The notes below the pieces were generated by a model that saw nothing but the letters and a program-made list of their open reading frames with translations, had not been told where the DNA came from and did not search any database. A stretch of DNA of 64,000 nucleotides from JAFGFY01 sp964520425. GTDB lineage: Bacteria > Desulfobacterota > DSM-4660 > Desulfatiglandales > HGW-15. Made by a program: the position numbers and the translations under genes. The DNA lies in contig CAZFMX010000001.1 of NCBI GenBank assembly GCA_964520425.1, forward strand, positions 1 through 64,000, in the 5' to 3' direction. Positions 1 through 10,459 of the stretch are shown piece after piece. How positions within the stretch are numbered: the stretch's first letter is position 1; each line of letters begins with the position of its first letter.

Positions 1-52
1 GGGTAATTTCCAGTTTTATGCCCTGCTCTAGAGCCCTTTGCTTGACTATTAC

Positions 53-1621
<1,569 letters not shown>

Positions 1622-1632
1622 TACTTATTCCC

Positions 1633-2667
1633 CTATCCCAACTGAATCATCCTCTCCAGAGATTTTGCTGCGCGGATCCGAATTTCCTCCGGCACCTCGA
1701 TCACGTATTGATCCTTGAGCATAGAATTCAGCGTATCTTCCAGCGTAATCTCATTCATATGCGGACACCGCACGCTGCACAGACGCAACATTTCTTTGTC
1801 GTGGTTTTCTGCGGCAATGTTATCCCCCATGGCGCACTCGGTCAATAGGAGGTATCTGGGAGCAATAGTATTCTCGACATAACGGATCATCGCGGAGGTG
1901 CTTCCTGAAAAATCCGAGGCGGCCACCACTTCCGGACTGCATTCCGGATGAGCAAGAATGACGACGTCCGGAAACTTGCTCCGTACATCTTCGATATCCT
2001 CTACCGTAAATTTCTCGTGCACTTCGCAGCGTCCATGCCACCCGATCAACTGATAATCCAGGTCTTCCACCTTCTGACTTTTGGGCAACTTGCTCGGAAA
2101 AATGATGTGTTTGCCCGTTTCTTTGGCCACGTTTCCTGCTAAATATTCATCCGGCAGGAATATGACTGAGTCAGTCTTGAGGGACTCCACCACCAAAGCC
2201 GCGTTACTGGATGTGCAGCAGATATCGGTTTCTGCTTTTACTTCCGCATAGGTGTTGACATAACTGACCACCGGGACACCGGGGAACTGTTTTTTCAAGG
2301 CCCGTATATCTTCTCCGGTAATGCTCTCCGCAAGGGAGCAGCCGGCCTTTTCAGCAGGAAGAAGCACCAATTTGTCGGGGCTCAAGATCTTGGCCGTTTC
2401 TGCCATGAATCGCACCCCACAGAAAACGATGATGTCTTTATCGGTCTCAGCGGCCCTCCTGGAGAGTTCCAGGGAATCCCCCCTAAAATCCGGAATTGTG
2501 AGGTACAATGCGGGTTCCATGTAATTGTGCCCCAGGATCACGGCATTTTTTTCTTTCTTCAGATGATTAATCTCCGAAGCCAGATCCGCCTTATATCTTA
2601 GGTCAGATTCGGGCAACCATTCGCCCAGCTTCTCTCTCAGTATTCCAAAAGTCTCTTCAAAAGTCAT
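1633..2667 (-). CDS. nadA: quinolinate synthase A
   Basis: Condenses iminoaspartate from NadB with dihydroxyacetone phosphate to quinolinate, using an oxygen-sensitive [4Fe-4S] cluster. The 344 aa sequence shows the three-fold repeated NadA architecture. Candidate cluster cysteines lie in FCGVRFMAETAKIL, in TECAMGDNI and in CSVRCPHMNEITLED; substrate-binding blocks include HNYMEPALYL, GDSLELSRRAAETD, HPECSPEVV and SDFSGSTSAMI. It sits between nadC and nadB on the same strand, with an 82 bp gap to nadC. Family assignment is firm. Nothing unusual was noticed. Confidence 0.96.
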   Translation of the reverse strand: MTFEETFGILREKLGEWLPESDLRYKADLASEINHLKKEKNAVILGHNYMEPALYLTIPDFRGDSLELSRRAAETDKDIIVFCGVRFMAETAKILSPDKLVLLPAEKAGCSLAESITGEDIRALKKQFPGVPVVSYVNTYAEVKAETDICCTSSNAALVVESLKTDSVIFLPDEYLAGNVAKETGKHIIFPSKLPKSQKVEDLDYQLIGWHGRCEVHEKFTVEDIEDVRSKFPDVVILAHPECSPEVVAASDFSGSTSAMIRYVENTIAPRYLLLTECAMGDNIAAENHDKEMLRLCSVRCPHMNEITLEDTLNSMLKDQYVIEVPEEIRIRAAKSLERMIQLG

Positions 2668-2749
2668 GTGACCTGATCTCCAAGTAAACAGCCGGGTGCA
2701 GTCTTCGATCCTGAGCTCAGACCGAAGGGCGGGCCTGGCCTTGGGTTAA

Positions 2750-3631
2750 TTATGTCTCCTCCATTAAAAAACTGACATCAAGTGCTTTGGCTGAATGGGT
2801 CAGCTGGCCGATTGAGATAAAATTGACTCCGGTGGCTGCTATGGCAGCCACATTATTCAAATCCACATTGCCCGACGCCTCCAGAGGCACTTTCCCGTCG
2901 GCTATTTTAACGGCTTGAGCCAGTTCTTCCATGTTCATATTATCCAGGAGTATTCTATCAACCCTTAATTCCAGGGCCTCTCTCAATTCTTCCATATTTC
3001 TGACCTCGACTTCGATTTCAAAACGAGCCCCTGCGCTGGTCCGGACACGCGATACGGCCTCGGTGATGCTCCCGGCCATATAGATGTGATTGTCCTTGAT
3101 CAGGACCATATCGAACAGCCCATAACGATGATTTTGCCCCCCACCTAGGCGCACCGCCCATTTGTCAAAGGCCCTGAGACCGGGGGCCGTCTTACGGGTG
3201 TCCAGAATAACGGCGGACGTCTCACTCACGGCATTCACGAATTGCCTGGTCAAGGATGCGACCCCGGACATTCTCTGAAGAAAATTCAGGGCCACCCTCT
3301 CCGCGCTGAGCAAGGCTCTCCCCTTACCCTCCACCCTGGCGATAATACTCCCTTCTTCCGCCCTCTCTCCATCGTTGATCATTTTCTTGAATCGAGCTTG
3401 GCCATCCAGGGCTAGATAAGCCGCCTCAGCTACCTCTATTCCTGCTATGACCCCTTTCTCTTTGGCAACAAAACGCCCGGAAGCCCTCCTATCCGGAGAG
3501 ACAATAGGATTGGTGGTGATGTCGCCATCGCCCATGTCCTCTTCAAGGGCCTTACGTACGATATCTCTCATTTGTTGTTCCGTAGGGATCATAGCTGGCG
3601 AAGGGATATAAATTTTATCACTTTTGCCCAA
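2750..3631 (-). CDS. nadC: nicotinate-nucleotide pyrophosphorylase (quinolinate phosphoribosyltransferase)
   Basis: Decarboxylates and phosphoribosylates quinolinate to nicotinate mononucleotide, the third step after NadB and NadA. Family blocks are all present: EEDMGDGDITT near the N-terminus, ERVALNFLQRMSGVASLT, the DTRKTAPGLR loop and RLGGGQNHRYGL, then KDNH, EVEVRN and LLDN in the barrel. The longest reading starts at a TTG (3631) that has GGGGTGAT a few bases upstream; an alternative ATG at 3592 lacks a visible ribosome site, so the start is uncertain. First gene of the nad run. A perfect 9-bp inverted repeat lies 10 bp upstream of the TTG. Confidence 0.95.
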   Translation of the reverse strand: MGKSDKIYIPSPAMIPTEQQMRDIVRKALEEDMGDGDITTNPIVSPDRRASGRFVAKEKGVIAGIEVAEAAYLALDGQARFKKMINDGERAEEGSIIARVEGKGRALLSAERVALNFLQRMSGVASLTRQFVNAVSETSAVILDTRKTAPGLRAFDKWAVRLGGGQNHRYGLFDMVLIKDNHIYMAGSITEAVSRVRTSAGARFEIEVEVRNMEELREALELRVDRILLDNMNMEELAQAVKIADGKVPLEASGNVDLNNVAAIAATGVNFISIGQLTHSAKALDVSFLMEET

Positions 3632-3640
3632 TAATCATCA

Positions 3641-3667
3641 CCCCAATTGAGTTTGACCCAATTGGGG
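3641..3667. promoter_or_regulatory. inverted repeat upstream of the nad operon
   Basis: CCCCAATTG at 3641-3649 is repeated as its reverse complement CAATTGGGG at 3659-3667, separated by 9 bases, between the divergent nadC and mnmA genes. The position, just before nadC, suits an operator or a 5'-leader hairpin. No known regulator consensus was matched. Confidence 0.45.
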
Positions 3668-3885
3668 CTGTCCTTTTTGTATTCTATGGGAAGAAGATAC
3701 AAAAAGTCAATGATCCTTGACCTTATAAAATCCTTTATCGAAATCCCGTTTGCTTAATAACGGGAGTCGATTCTTGGGAGAGTCTTGGTGAACTATAAGG
3801 AGCTTAGGCACTAGAAATGGATCAGGCCCTCTCAAGGCAATGATAACCCTTTGTTTTTCATTGATCATCCGGGCCGTTGGGTGAT

Positions 3886-4986
3886 ATGTGTTCTCAAATG
3901 AACAATCAGAAAATAAAGATCGCCGTTGGTCTCAGTGGTGGAGTCGATTCTTCCATAGCCGCAGCCCTACTCAAAGACGGGGGCTATGACGTGGTCGGTA
4001 TGACCATGAAGACCTTTGATCCTTCCATTCCATTGACCGAATCGGTGAAGCACGCCTGTTACGGTCCCGGAGAAGAGGAGGATGTCAAGGCGGCTGCTGC
4101 CGTATGCGACAAACTTGGAATTCCGTTTCACGCCATCGACCTGAAAGAAGAATTCAGAGACCATGTCATAGCTTACTTTAGGCGGGAGTATCTGGCTGGG
4201 AGGACACCGAATCCCTGTGTTTTCTGTAACCACAGGATCAAGTTTGGTTTTCTACTGGAAAAAGCCAGAAATGCGGGGATTGATTTTGAGTTTTTCGCGA
4301 CCGGACATTATGCTCGAATAGCAAAATCCGGGGGCCGATATCTTCTAAAAAGGGCTGCAGACTTTTCCAAAGACCAGACCTATTTCCTCTATGCCCTCAC
4401 ACCGGAACAACTCTCCCATACCTTTTTTCCTGTGGGGGAATACACAAAACCAGAGGTGAGAGAAATCGCCCGTTCTTTGGACCTTAAAACCGCGGATCGA
4501 CCTGAGAGTCAGGATTTCATCTCAGGCACGGATTACTCCCCCTTGTTCCGTGAAGGAGAAATTGAAGAAGGTGACATTGTGGATGAAAAGGGAAACGTCC
4601 TCGGAAGACACAGGGGTATTATCTACTATACCGTGGGACAGCGACGAGGCCTGGGGATTGCATCCCCCCGACCGCTCTATGTGTTGAGAATCGATGCGAC
4701 AAGAAGCAGAATCGTGGTCACTGAAAAAGAAAGCCTCTTTTCAAAAGGCCTCATTGCCAGCCACCTGAACCTCATCGCCGTGGACCGTCTTGACAGACCC
4801 TATGATATCCAAGCAAAGATTCGGCTGCAGCACAAAGAGGTAGAGGCCACACTCTCTCCTTTTGAGGATCACAGAGCCGAGGTATGCTTCCGTCAACCCC
4901 AATTAGCCGTTACCCCTGGGCAGTCCGTCGTCTTCTATTTAAACGATATCGTGTTGGGCGGTGGGATCATTGAACAGGCCATCTGA
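3886..4986 (+). CDS. mnmA: tRNA-specific 2-thiouridylase
   Basis: Adenylates U34 of Lys/Glu/Gln tRNAs and installs sulfur there. The PP-loop ATP site GLSGGVDSSIAAALL is near the N-terminus, and the tRNA-binding and C-terminal beta-barrel regions are present (GHRHGI-like GRHRGIIYYTVGQRRGLGI). The usual catalytic cysteine lies in RTPNPCVFCNHRIKFG and is part of a CxxC pair (about residues 111 and 114). The second catalytic cysteine of the E. coli enzyme, expected in a GICFI-like segment, is replaced: here the segment reads PESQDFISGTDY. Another cysteine occurs in HACYGPGEEED (about residue 58). This suggests the Fe-S-type MnmA chemistry rather than the disulfide type. Three starts are possible (TTG 3877, ATG 3886, ATG 3898); 3886 was chosen as the first ATG. 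Confidence 0.93.
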   Translation: MCSQMNNQKIKIAVGLSGGVDSSIAAALLKDGGYDVVGMTMKTFDPSIPLTESVKHACYGPGEEEDVKAAAAVCDKLGIPFHAIDLKEEFRDHVIAYFRREYLAGRTPNPCVFCNHRIKFGFLLEKARNAGIDFEFFATGHYARIAKSGGRYLLKRAADFSKDQTYFLYALTPEQLSHTFFPVGEYTKPEVREIARSLDLKTADRPESQDFISGTDYSPLFREGEIEEGDIVDEKGNVLGRHRGIIYYTVGQRRGLGIASPRPLYVLRIDATRSRIVVTEKESLFSKGLIASHLNLIAVDRLDRPYDIQAKIRLQHKEVEATLSPFEDHRAEVCFRQPQLAVTPGQSVVFYLNDIVLGGGIIEQAI

Positions 4987-5051
4987 GTGAAGAACGGAAT
5001 TGGCCCAACTCGACTGACACTTTATATTACAGACCTATTAAACAAGTACTA

Positions 5052-7496
5052 TTATCCTTCCACCGCATACCCAATCGCCTTATAACCTGCAAGCCGCTTT
5101 CTATACATTCTGGCCAGCATAGGGACTTCAAGGTCGACATAGTCATAGATAATGACTTCCTTTTTCATATCATGCAAGCGATGAAGTCTCCCGGCATATT
5201 GAGATAGGGTGCCTCGCCATGAAACCGGCAATGTCAGAAATAGGGTGTCCAACCGTGCATCATCAAACCCTTCCCCAAGATATCTGCCCGTGGCAAGAAT
5301 AAGCCTTTCTTCGTTCTCTGAAATGCCAGCCATCTCTTCGGCAATCTCTTGCCTCTTCTTTTGCCCAGTGCCTCCCTTCAGGACGATCAAGTTCTTTACA
5401 AAAGGTTGAAGACGGGCTTTCAATAGCACGAGGTGTTCTTTTCTTTCTGTCAGTAGGATTGGGGATCGTCCTTTGTCTACGGCACTTATCACATCATCTA
5501 TAATCAGATTATTGCGATTTTTATCATTTGTTAATGCCGTATAAATCTCATGAATGAGAAGACCTTCAAAGTCAATGCTTTGATCAATACTGAAATCGGT
5601 TTTTCGAACAATTACTTTGTGTGTAAACGGTCTGTCTGCGGCCTGTCTTCTCTCATCTACACGATACCTGACCGGACCACACTGCATGAAAATGATCGGA
5701 TGATGGCCATCCTTTCGAATCACAGTCGCGGAAAGGCCGGTTATGTATTTCGCCTTGCATTGTCTGGCTACAATCTCAAAGCTCTTTGCGGATATATGGT
5801 GGCATTCATCTACCACAAGATGTCCATAGGTTCCCACGATATCATTCACCACACCCTTCTTCCTAAGACTTTGAATCAATGCCACATCGATTTTGCCCGA
5901 CGCATTACGTTTTCCTCCCCCGATTTGGCCAATATCCTTTGGAGCAAGCCCCAAAAAGCTGCTTAATCGAGTAAGCCATTGATCAAGTAGCTGTCTTCGA
6001 TGGACTAATATGAGTGTATTAACACCTCGCTCTGCAATCAGGGATGCAGCTACTACGGTTTTCCCAAAGGCTGTAGGAGCAGAGAGTACTCCTGTATCGT
6101 GCGCGAGCATGCACATCACGGCTTCTTTTTGGTCCGCCCGTAAAACACCTTGAAAATCCAGTGCGATGGAATTCCCTGTCATACGTTCATCTATGATGTT
6201 TGGCTCGATCCTTAAATCCCTAAACAGGGCAAGAATCCCATCCAGGCATCCTCTTGGCAGACCAATATGTTTCGAGAAATCTTCGCAGCAGCTGATGATT
6301 CGTGGTTTGTCATAAGTTGGAAGGTACATGGCCTGTGCCCTGTAGTATTCCGGATTTTGAAAAGCCGCTAAACGGACCAAACGGTTTAGTAGGGCCGGTG
6401 GGAGTCCTTCCTTTTCAATATATATTTGATTTCCCAGAACAAGTTTGATCTGATTCGGTAAGGATTCGACTATGGGAGGTTCTGTTCGCTGTCTGGAAGC
6501 TGATACTGTCCAAGGTTCCTCATCTTTTTCATCAGAAAAAAATTCTTTTATCCCAATGACACGACCTCGGCGTTCAGCCTCATCAACTATGGCCTCCACT
6601 TTGTCTTTATTCGTCCTACGGACCTTGGATAGAAAAGCCCATTGATCAGCGTGGGGTATGAAATCATCGTTTAGAAAAACACTGTTTCCTTTCTTCCTCG
6701 GCCTCTTTTGAAGGGGGAGGACAATCAAGTTTCCAAACCCTCCCTTGGGCATCGTGTCCTGGTTGGGGAACAGTCGGTCGTAAGAATCGAGACCGATTTC
6801 AGGGCGGTTCTCCATTGTCTCGGTTAAAAGAAAGGAGGCCATTTTTCGAGCCGATGTCGCAGGTAAAGGTTCAGAGAAGAAAAGCCAAACATGTCCACCG
6901 TGACCTGATCGCGAACGTTCAAGGTAAGAAGGCACACCATGTAGTCTGCAGATTTCAAGAAATGCCCTCGAATCCTCTTCCCATGAACTCTTGTCAAAAT
7001 CAATGGCCACGAACCAACAGGTTTCATCAAACAGCAACGGATAAGTGCCGATTATGAAGCTGTCCTTGGAAGTGGTTTGGGGATCTACGCCCATAAGGTG
7101 ATTTCGGACGACTTCATATGTCAAGGGAAGGAATTCTCGATTCTCACATTTTCCGCACTTGATTCTCGGTTTTTCACAGAATCCTTTTACCCACTCGTTT
7201 TTGCAGGCGGGTTGGTATCCGGCTTTGCCGGTTCTGAGACTCTCAAACCTTTGAGGATACACATCTTCCCTGCCTTTGAAGAGGCTACGAAAAAGATGAA
7301 TTTTTGCACTCTCACTTGATTGGTTCGTGATAAGCGTAACGCTATTTGGTGAGGATATGGATCTCTCGGTGAAAGTCTTCCTTTCTTCCGTTAACTGTCT
7401 AATCCTTTCGATCAAGGTCGATCTTCTGGCATCCAATTCTGCCAGCTCTTTTTGTACTCTGATGATCTTTTGTTCTATTTCAGTAAGGTCTTTCAT
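5052..7496 (-). CDS. TOTE-type archaeo-eukaryotic primase fused to a DEAD/DEAH helicase
   Basis: An 814 aa fusion. Residues 1-45 are a coiled coil. A cysteine cluster (C98, C107, C114, C117) suggests a zinc site. Residues about 120-290 look like the archaeo-eukaryotic primase domain found in TOTE conflict systems, with the acidic pair in VAIDFDK (D166, D168) and the histidine block RSGHGGHVWLFF (199-207). Residues about 450-810 form a superfamily 2 helicase: Walker A APTAFGKT (473-480), DECHH (563-567), LSAT, and a C-terminal GEGFDDA plus QYAGRLHR block. Such proteins are proposed to act in conflict with mobile DNA; the role here is inferred. Neighbours are a ruined restriction gene and a Fic gene, which fits a defence island. 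No clear ribosome site precedes the ATG. Confidence 0.85.
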   Translation of the reverse strand: MKDLTEIEQKIIRVQKELAELDARRSTLIERIRQLTEERKTFTERSISSPNSVTLITNQSSESAKIHLFRSLFKGREDVYPQRFESLRTGKAGYQPACKNEWVKGFCEKPRIKCGKCENREFLPLTYEVVRNHLMGVDPQTTSKDSFIIGTYPLLFDETCWFVAIDFDKSSWEEDSRAFLEICRLHGVPSYLERSRSGHGGHVWLFFSEPLPATSARKMASFLLTETMENRPEIGLDSYDRLFPNQDTMPKGGFGNLIVLPLQKRPRKKGNSVFLNDDFIPHADQWAFLSKVRRTNKDKVEAIVDEAERRGRVIGIKEFFSDEKDEEPWTVSASRQRTEPPIVESLPNQIKLVLGNQIYIEKEGLPPALLNRLVRLAAFQNPEYYRAQAMYLPTYDKPRIISCCEDFSKHIGLPRGCLDGILALFRDLRIEPNIIDERMTGNSIALDFQGVLRADQKEAVMCMLAHDTGVLSAPTAFGKTVVAASLIAERGVNTLILVHRRQLLDQWLTRLSSFLGLAPKDIGQIGGGKRNASGKIDVALIQSLRKKGVVNDIVGTYGHLVVDECHHISAKSFEIVARQCKAKYITGLSATVIRKDGHHPIIFMQCGPVRYRVDERRQAADRPFTHKVIVRKTDFSIDQSIDFEGLLIHEIYTALTNDKNRNNLIIDDVISAVDKGRSPILLTERKEHLVLLKARLQPFVKNLIVLKGGTGQKKRQEIAEEMAGISENEERLILATGRYLGEGFDDARLDTLFLTLPVSWRGTLSQYAGRLHRLHDMKKEVIIYDYVDLEVPMLARMYRKRLAGYKAIGYAVEG

Positions 7497-7525
7497 GGAA
7501 GATGTGTGGTGGAATCCAGTTGAGC

Positions 7526-8220
7526 CTAAAGATCAAGTGTTTTCAGCCTGCCTGCGAGGATTTCATAGTCCCCAAGATAAAGACGCATAAGGCTTTTCCA
7601 CAGTTTATCGTGATTGGGTATACGAAAATGCAGAAGTTTATGCACGATAACATAGTCCTGCAGAGCACGTCAGGCGCAAACAGGTCAGGGATCTCTTTAT
7701 GATAGCTACGATTTGCTCCACGCCCATGGCGATGGCCTCATTCTTGGTGGCCTTTTTTGCACTCGATGACCAACACCGGAATGCCGTTTATCAGAAAGAC
7801 CACGTCCTCCCGATTGCCGTATCTGCCATTGTGGATCGAAAACTCTTCGGTGACTTCAAAGACATTATTGTCTAATTGGTCATAGTCGATGACCTTGAGG
7901 TCCAGTTCCCGGTTCTCCTCCGAGTAGAAAAACTTGCCTCTATTGGGAAGGAAATCCAGAAATTCCCGATTGTCGAAACCGTCCGATCAGGGTGCCTCGA
8001 GCCTCGGTGTACTGGGAATTGAATTCTCGAATCTTGTCAAAGAGAAGATCGTCAAAATAGAGGAATGCGCGAACCGCATGGTCGGCAGGGGAAACCGCCT
8101 CCAAGTCGAAACCCCGCCGTGCTTCCGCCTCGGCACGGGAACAAACATACAGCCGATCTCCCGGGCATATTCCAGAATCCGGGCCTGAACCGTCATATAC
8201 TCTCCGGGTTTGGGCATCAT
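7526..8220 (-). pseudogene. frameshifted type I restriction HsdR N-terminus joined to a YgjP-like metallopeptidase tail
   Basis: Reading the minus strand from ATG 8220, pieces of an HsdR N-terminal nuclease domain follow one another in different frames: KPGEYMTVQARILEYAREIG, then RAEAEARRGFDLEA and FDDLLFDKIREFN, then ENRELDLKVIDYD, VVFLINGIPVLVIECKK (the ExK nuclease motif) and GVEQI. At least four frame changes are needed. Near 7660 the sequence switches to DYVIVHKLLHF and HDKLWKSLMRLYLGDYE, the C-terminal part of YgjP/DUF45 metallopeptidases, ending at a stop at 7526. YgjP-like genes often accompany type I restriction loci, so one internal deletion could have removed most of HsdR and the front of the peptidase. 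In the remnant the expected HExxH is HKLLH. The product is certainly non-functional. Confidence 0.82.
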
Positions 8221-8300
8221 TAACTCATAGACACATTTATAGGATAACCTGTTTAAATTTGTGACCTATATATGGGACACAAATCCTTCGAAATAGGGTG

Positions 8301-8353
8301 ATGAAACGACTAATGGTATAATTGCCCCGGTTTGTTACATCATTAGTCTTCAT
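8301..8353. repeat. interrupted inverted repeat with TATAAT inside
   Basis: ATGAAACGACTAATG (8301-8315) is matched by CATTAGTCTTCAT (8341-8353), giving arms that are perfect over GACTAATG/CATTAGTC and extend outward with a 2-base bulge. A TATAAT lies at 8317-8322, about 100 bp upstream of the HsdR remnant's start codon. It could be an operator or a promoter for that now-dead gene. Confidence 0.4.
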
Positions 8354-8378
8354 GTTTTTGTGGATCATATATTCTCTA

Positions 8379-8431
8379 CAAACTCATTTGTGGATAATGA
8401 AAACACGTTTCGTTATCCACAAATGAGTTTG
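8379..8431. repeat. 19-bp perfect inverted repeat containing two DnaA boxes
   Basis: CAAACTCATTTGTGGATAA (8379-8397) is repeated exactly as its reverse complement at 8413-8431. The 15-base loop itself can pair GAAA with TTTC, so a stem of more than 20 bp is possible. Each arm carries TTATCCACA, the consensus DnaA box, in opposite orientation, and a near match (TGTGGATCA) lies at 8360-8368. The repeat starts 17 bp beyond the stop codon of the fic gene. No T-run follows on the minus strand, so it is not a classical terminator. Role unknown. Confidence 0.7.
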
Positions 8432-8448
8432 AAGGGAATTCTTTCTCC

Positions 8449-9570
8449 TCAAAAAACATCTCTTCCTTCGGCTATATTCAATAATTGCCTAAAGACCAGA
8501 ACTGCCGGACGGCGCCCACTGGTTTGTTCTAATACGCGGAACATCTTATTATCACGGAGAGTTTTCAACATTTTCTTGGCTGTAGCTTCTGGAATCTCCG
8601 CTTCCTTTGTAAAAGCCGTGGACGGGAATATAGGCCGAGTAAATAGAAAATCCAGAGCCTTAAATGCGTACTGTGAACGGGTTAGTTCAATAATCCGCTC
8701 CTTCTCAGTCTCATAAAGCTGCAATATGGCCGTGGCCTTTTCATGGTTTTCAATGGCCTGCTCGGTCAAAGCATTTAGAAAAAAGCAACACCAGCCCGTC
8801 CAATCGTCACCACGAGAAATTTCCAGAAGACTCTCATAATACTCATCCCTGCGAGCTTCAAGGTAGGCACTGATATAAAACATTGGGCGCTGGATCAGTT
8901 TAGCAATAAATAGAAAGAGAGGAACAAACATTCGGCCTAACCGGCCATTTCCATCTAAAAACGGATGTATCGCCTCAAATTCAGCATGAAGAATAGCGAG
9001 TTGTACCAGTTTATCCTTGTATTCCTCATGAATGAATCGCTCCCATCGTCCAATTGTCTCGGGCAGGTTTCCGCTGGAGATGGGAACATAAGTGGCCTTC
9101 TCAATTGGGCTGCCCGGACGACCGATCCAGTTCTGGATCTTCCGGTATTCGCCCGGGGACTTGTTCTGACCGCGAACACCTTCCATGAGTATCTTGTGCG
9201 CCTCCTTGAGCACGCGTTGACACAAAGGCAGGTCTTTCAGAAGGTCAACCGCATGCCACATGGCCTTACGATAGTTCAGGACTTCCTGGATATCCGCAGT
9301 CTTCTCTGGATCATGTCTGGGGCCGATTCCCGCTTCATATTCCAACACCTCACTCATAGTGGCCTGCGTGCCTTCGATCCGGGAGGAGAGCACTGCCTCC
9401 TGGGTCATCAGAGGTGACAGCAAAAGCGCCGCATTAGGTACGGCGGCTAAAGTCCCGTCATACCGTGCTAAAGCCGCACTGGCCGGACCAATCATTGGAA
9501 TCAGTTTTTCCCAATCGATACGCTTCGGAGGAAACACGCCTCCATGATAATGTACCGGCTTTCTTGCCAT
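8449..9570 (-). CDS. Fic family protein (class II, N-terminal autoinhibitory motif)
   Basis: Fic enzymes transfer AMP or a related group to hydroxyl side chains of target proteins. The 373 aa protein has the complete catalytic loop HPFLDGNGRLGR (202-213). An autoinhibitory (S/T)xxxE(G/N) motif, SSRIEG (62-67), lies N-terminal of the Fic core, which makes it class II. The last ~90 residues form a winged-helix-like segment (FTKEAEIPEATAKKMLKTLR), as in stand-alone bacterial Fic proteins that may regulate their own transcription. It stands alone, without an antitoxin partner, beside the restriction remnant and the primase-helicase. The target is unknown. Confidence 0.92.
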   Translation of the reverse strand: MARKPVHYHGGVFPPKRIDWEKLIPMIGPASAALARYDGTLAAVPNAALLLSPLMTQEAVLSSRIEGTQATMSEVLEYEAGIGPRHDPEKTADIQEVLNYRKAMWHAVDLLKDLPLCQRVLKEAHKILMEGVRGQNKSPGEYRKIQNWIGRPGSPIEKATYVPISSGNLPETIGRWERFIHEEYKDKLVQLAILHAEFEAIHPFLDGNGRLGRMFVPLFLFIAKLIQRPMFYISAYLEARRDEYYESLLEISRGDDWTGWCCFFLNALTEQAIENHEKATAILQLYETEKERIIELTRSQYAFKALDFLFTRPIFPSTAFTKEAEIPEATAKKMLKTLRDNKMFRVLEQTSGRRPAVLVFRQLLNIAEGRDVF

Positions 9571-9641
9571 TCTTGACTCCGTTGTTTATGCCTTCATCGT
9601 TTTCAATTCCCAGTTCGGACAGGTCCACATCATGCGCCCGG

Positions 9642-9690
9642 AAAACATAAAACCCCGAGTTCTCTCTTCAGAAGCGGGGTGTTCTGGTTG
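9642..9690 (-). terminator. possible intrinsic terminator on the minus strand
   Basis: Read on the minus strand, ACCCCG-C-TTCT is followed by a short loop, AGAA-CT-CGGGGT and then TTTATGTTTT. The stem plus T-rich tail looks like a terminator upstream of fic. No gene that it would terminate is recognised on its right. Confidence 0.35.
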
Positions 9691-10459
9691 GTGTCGATTA
9701 TTTAAGATCCGCATTTAAGTTCCTGGAAAAGGATGGTCAATCTTCGAACAATATTGCATGTTTTATTTGTTTATTTTTTGGCATTTTAAGTGCGGTTTAT
9801 GGAAAGTGTCAAGGATTAAAAGGCTGCCGCCTTCGTTTAGAATACTACGAGTCAGGGAAGGCTGAACGATTTTTTTCTAACAATCAATTGAAGTGGTTGA
9901 GTCAAGGTGAATCAGAGAGTTTTCACTTTTCAGTTGACTTTGGGTGCAAATAATGTGTATTTTTTCACAATTAACTCTAGGAATGACTGACCGCATTTTA
10001 CAGGATCGATTTCCTTCTTTAAACCTATGAATGATTCTTCTGGTCCTTCCGCATTCCAAACCGTAAAGGCTTTCAAGGTAGCCCAGAAATGTTTCACGTG
10101 AAGGAATCACCGGTCTGGGGCGGAGCAAGATGGGGTCATATTGAACTCCATGTTTTTACAGTCAAAATCTTCTTCCTCAGCACCTCAATCCTGTACGGAG
10201 TTCCAAAGAACATATAATCCCTATCTTTACAGTATAGAACAGCATAAATGGCTATTCCACCGAGTCACTGAGGCCCCCAGACCGCTGGAGTATAGACCCC
10301 TCTTCGAAATCCATGGGTTTTTTGAGGCTGAGTCATGCCGCATCATGATAACCCAAGGAAGGGAACGGAAGGAGCTCTCTCTTGGGGGCTGAATCTGAAC
10401 AAAAAATCTCCGTACGGTCTCTTTGACATCATGACCATGCGCAGAATTGGGGAGGTTGT
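9691..10459. other. gene-poor interval, nothing recognised
   Basis: About 770 bp between the divergent fic and tmcD genes. Two ORFs of about 83 codons can be drawn (9877-10128 minus, 10141-10392 plus), but neither resembles a family I know nor has a good ribosome site. The stretch at 9740-9800 is AT-rich. The end carries the strong ribosome site GGGGAGG (10450-10456) of tmcD. Confidence 0.4.

Noticed and set aside
8301..8431. Chromosomal or plasmid replication origin
   Set aside because: Two DnaA boxes in one palindrome plus a near match are too few, and there is no dnaA, dnaN, gidA or rep gene nearby.
9877..10392. Two facing frames of about 83 codons
   Set aside because: No ribosome site, no family similarity, and composition like non-coding DNA. 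Kept only as an unexplained interval.
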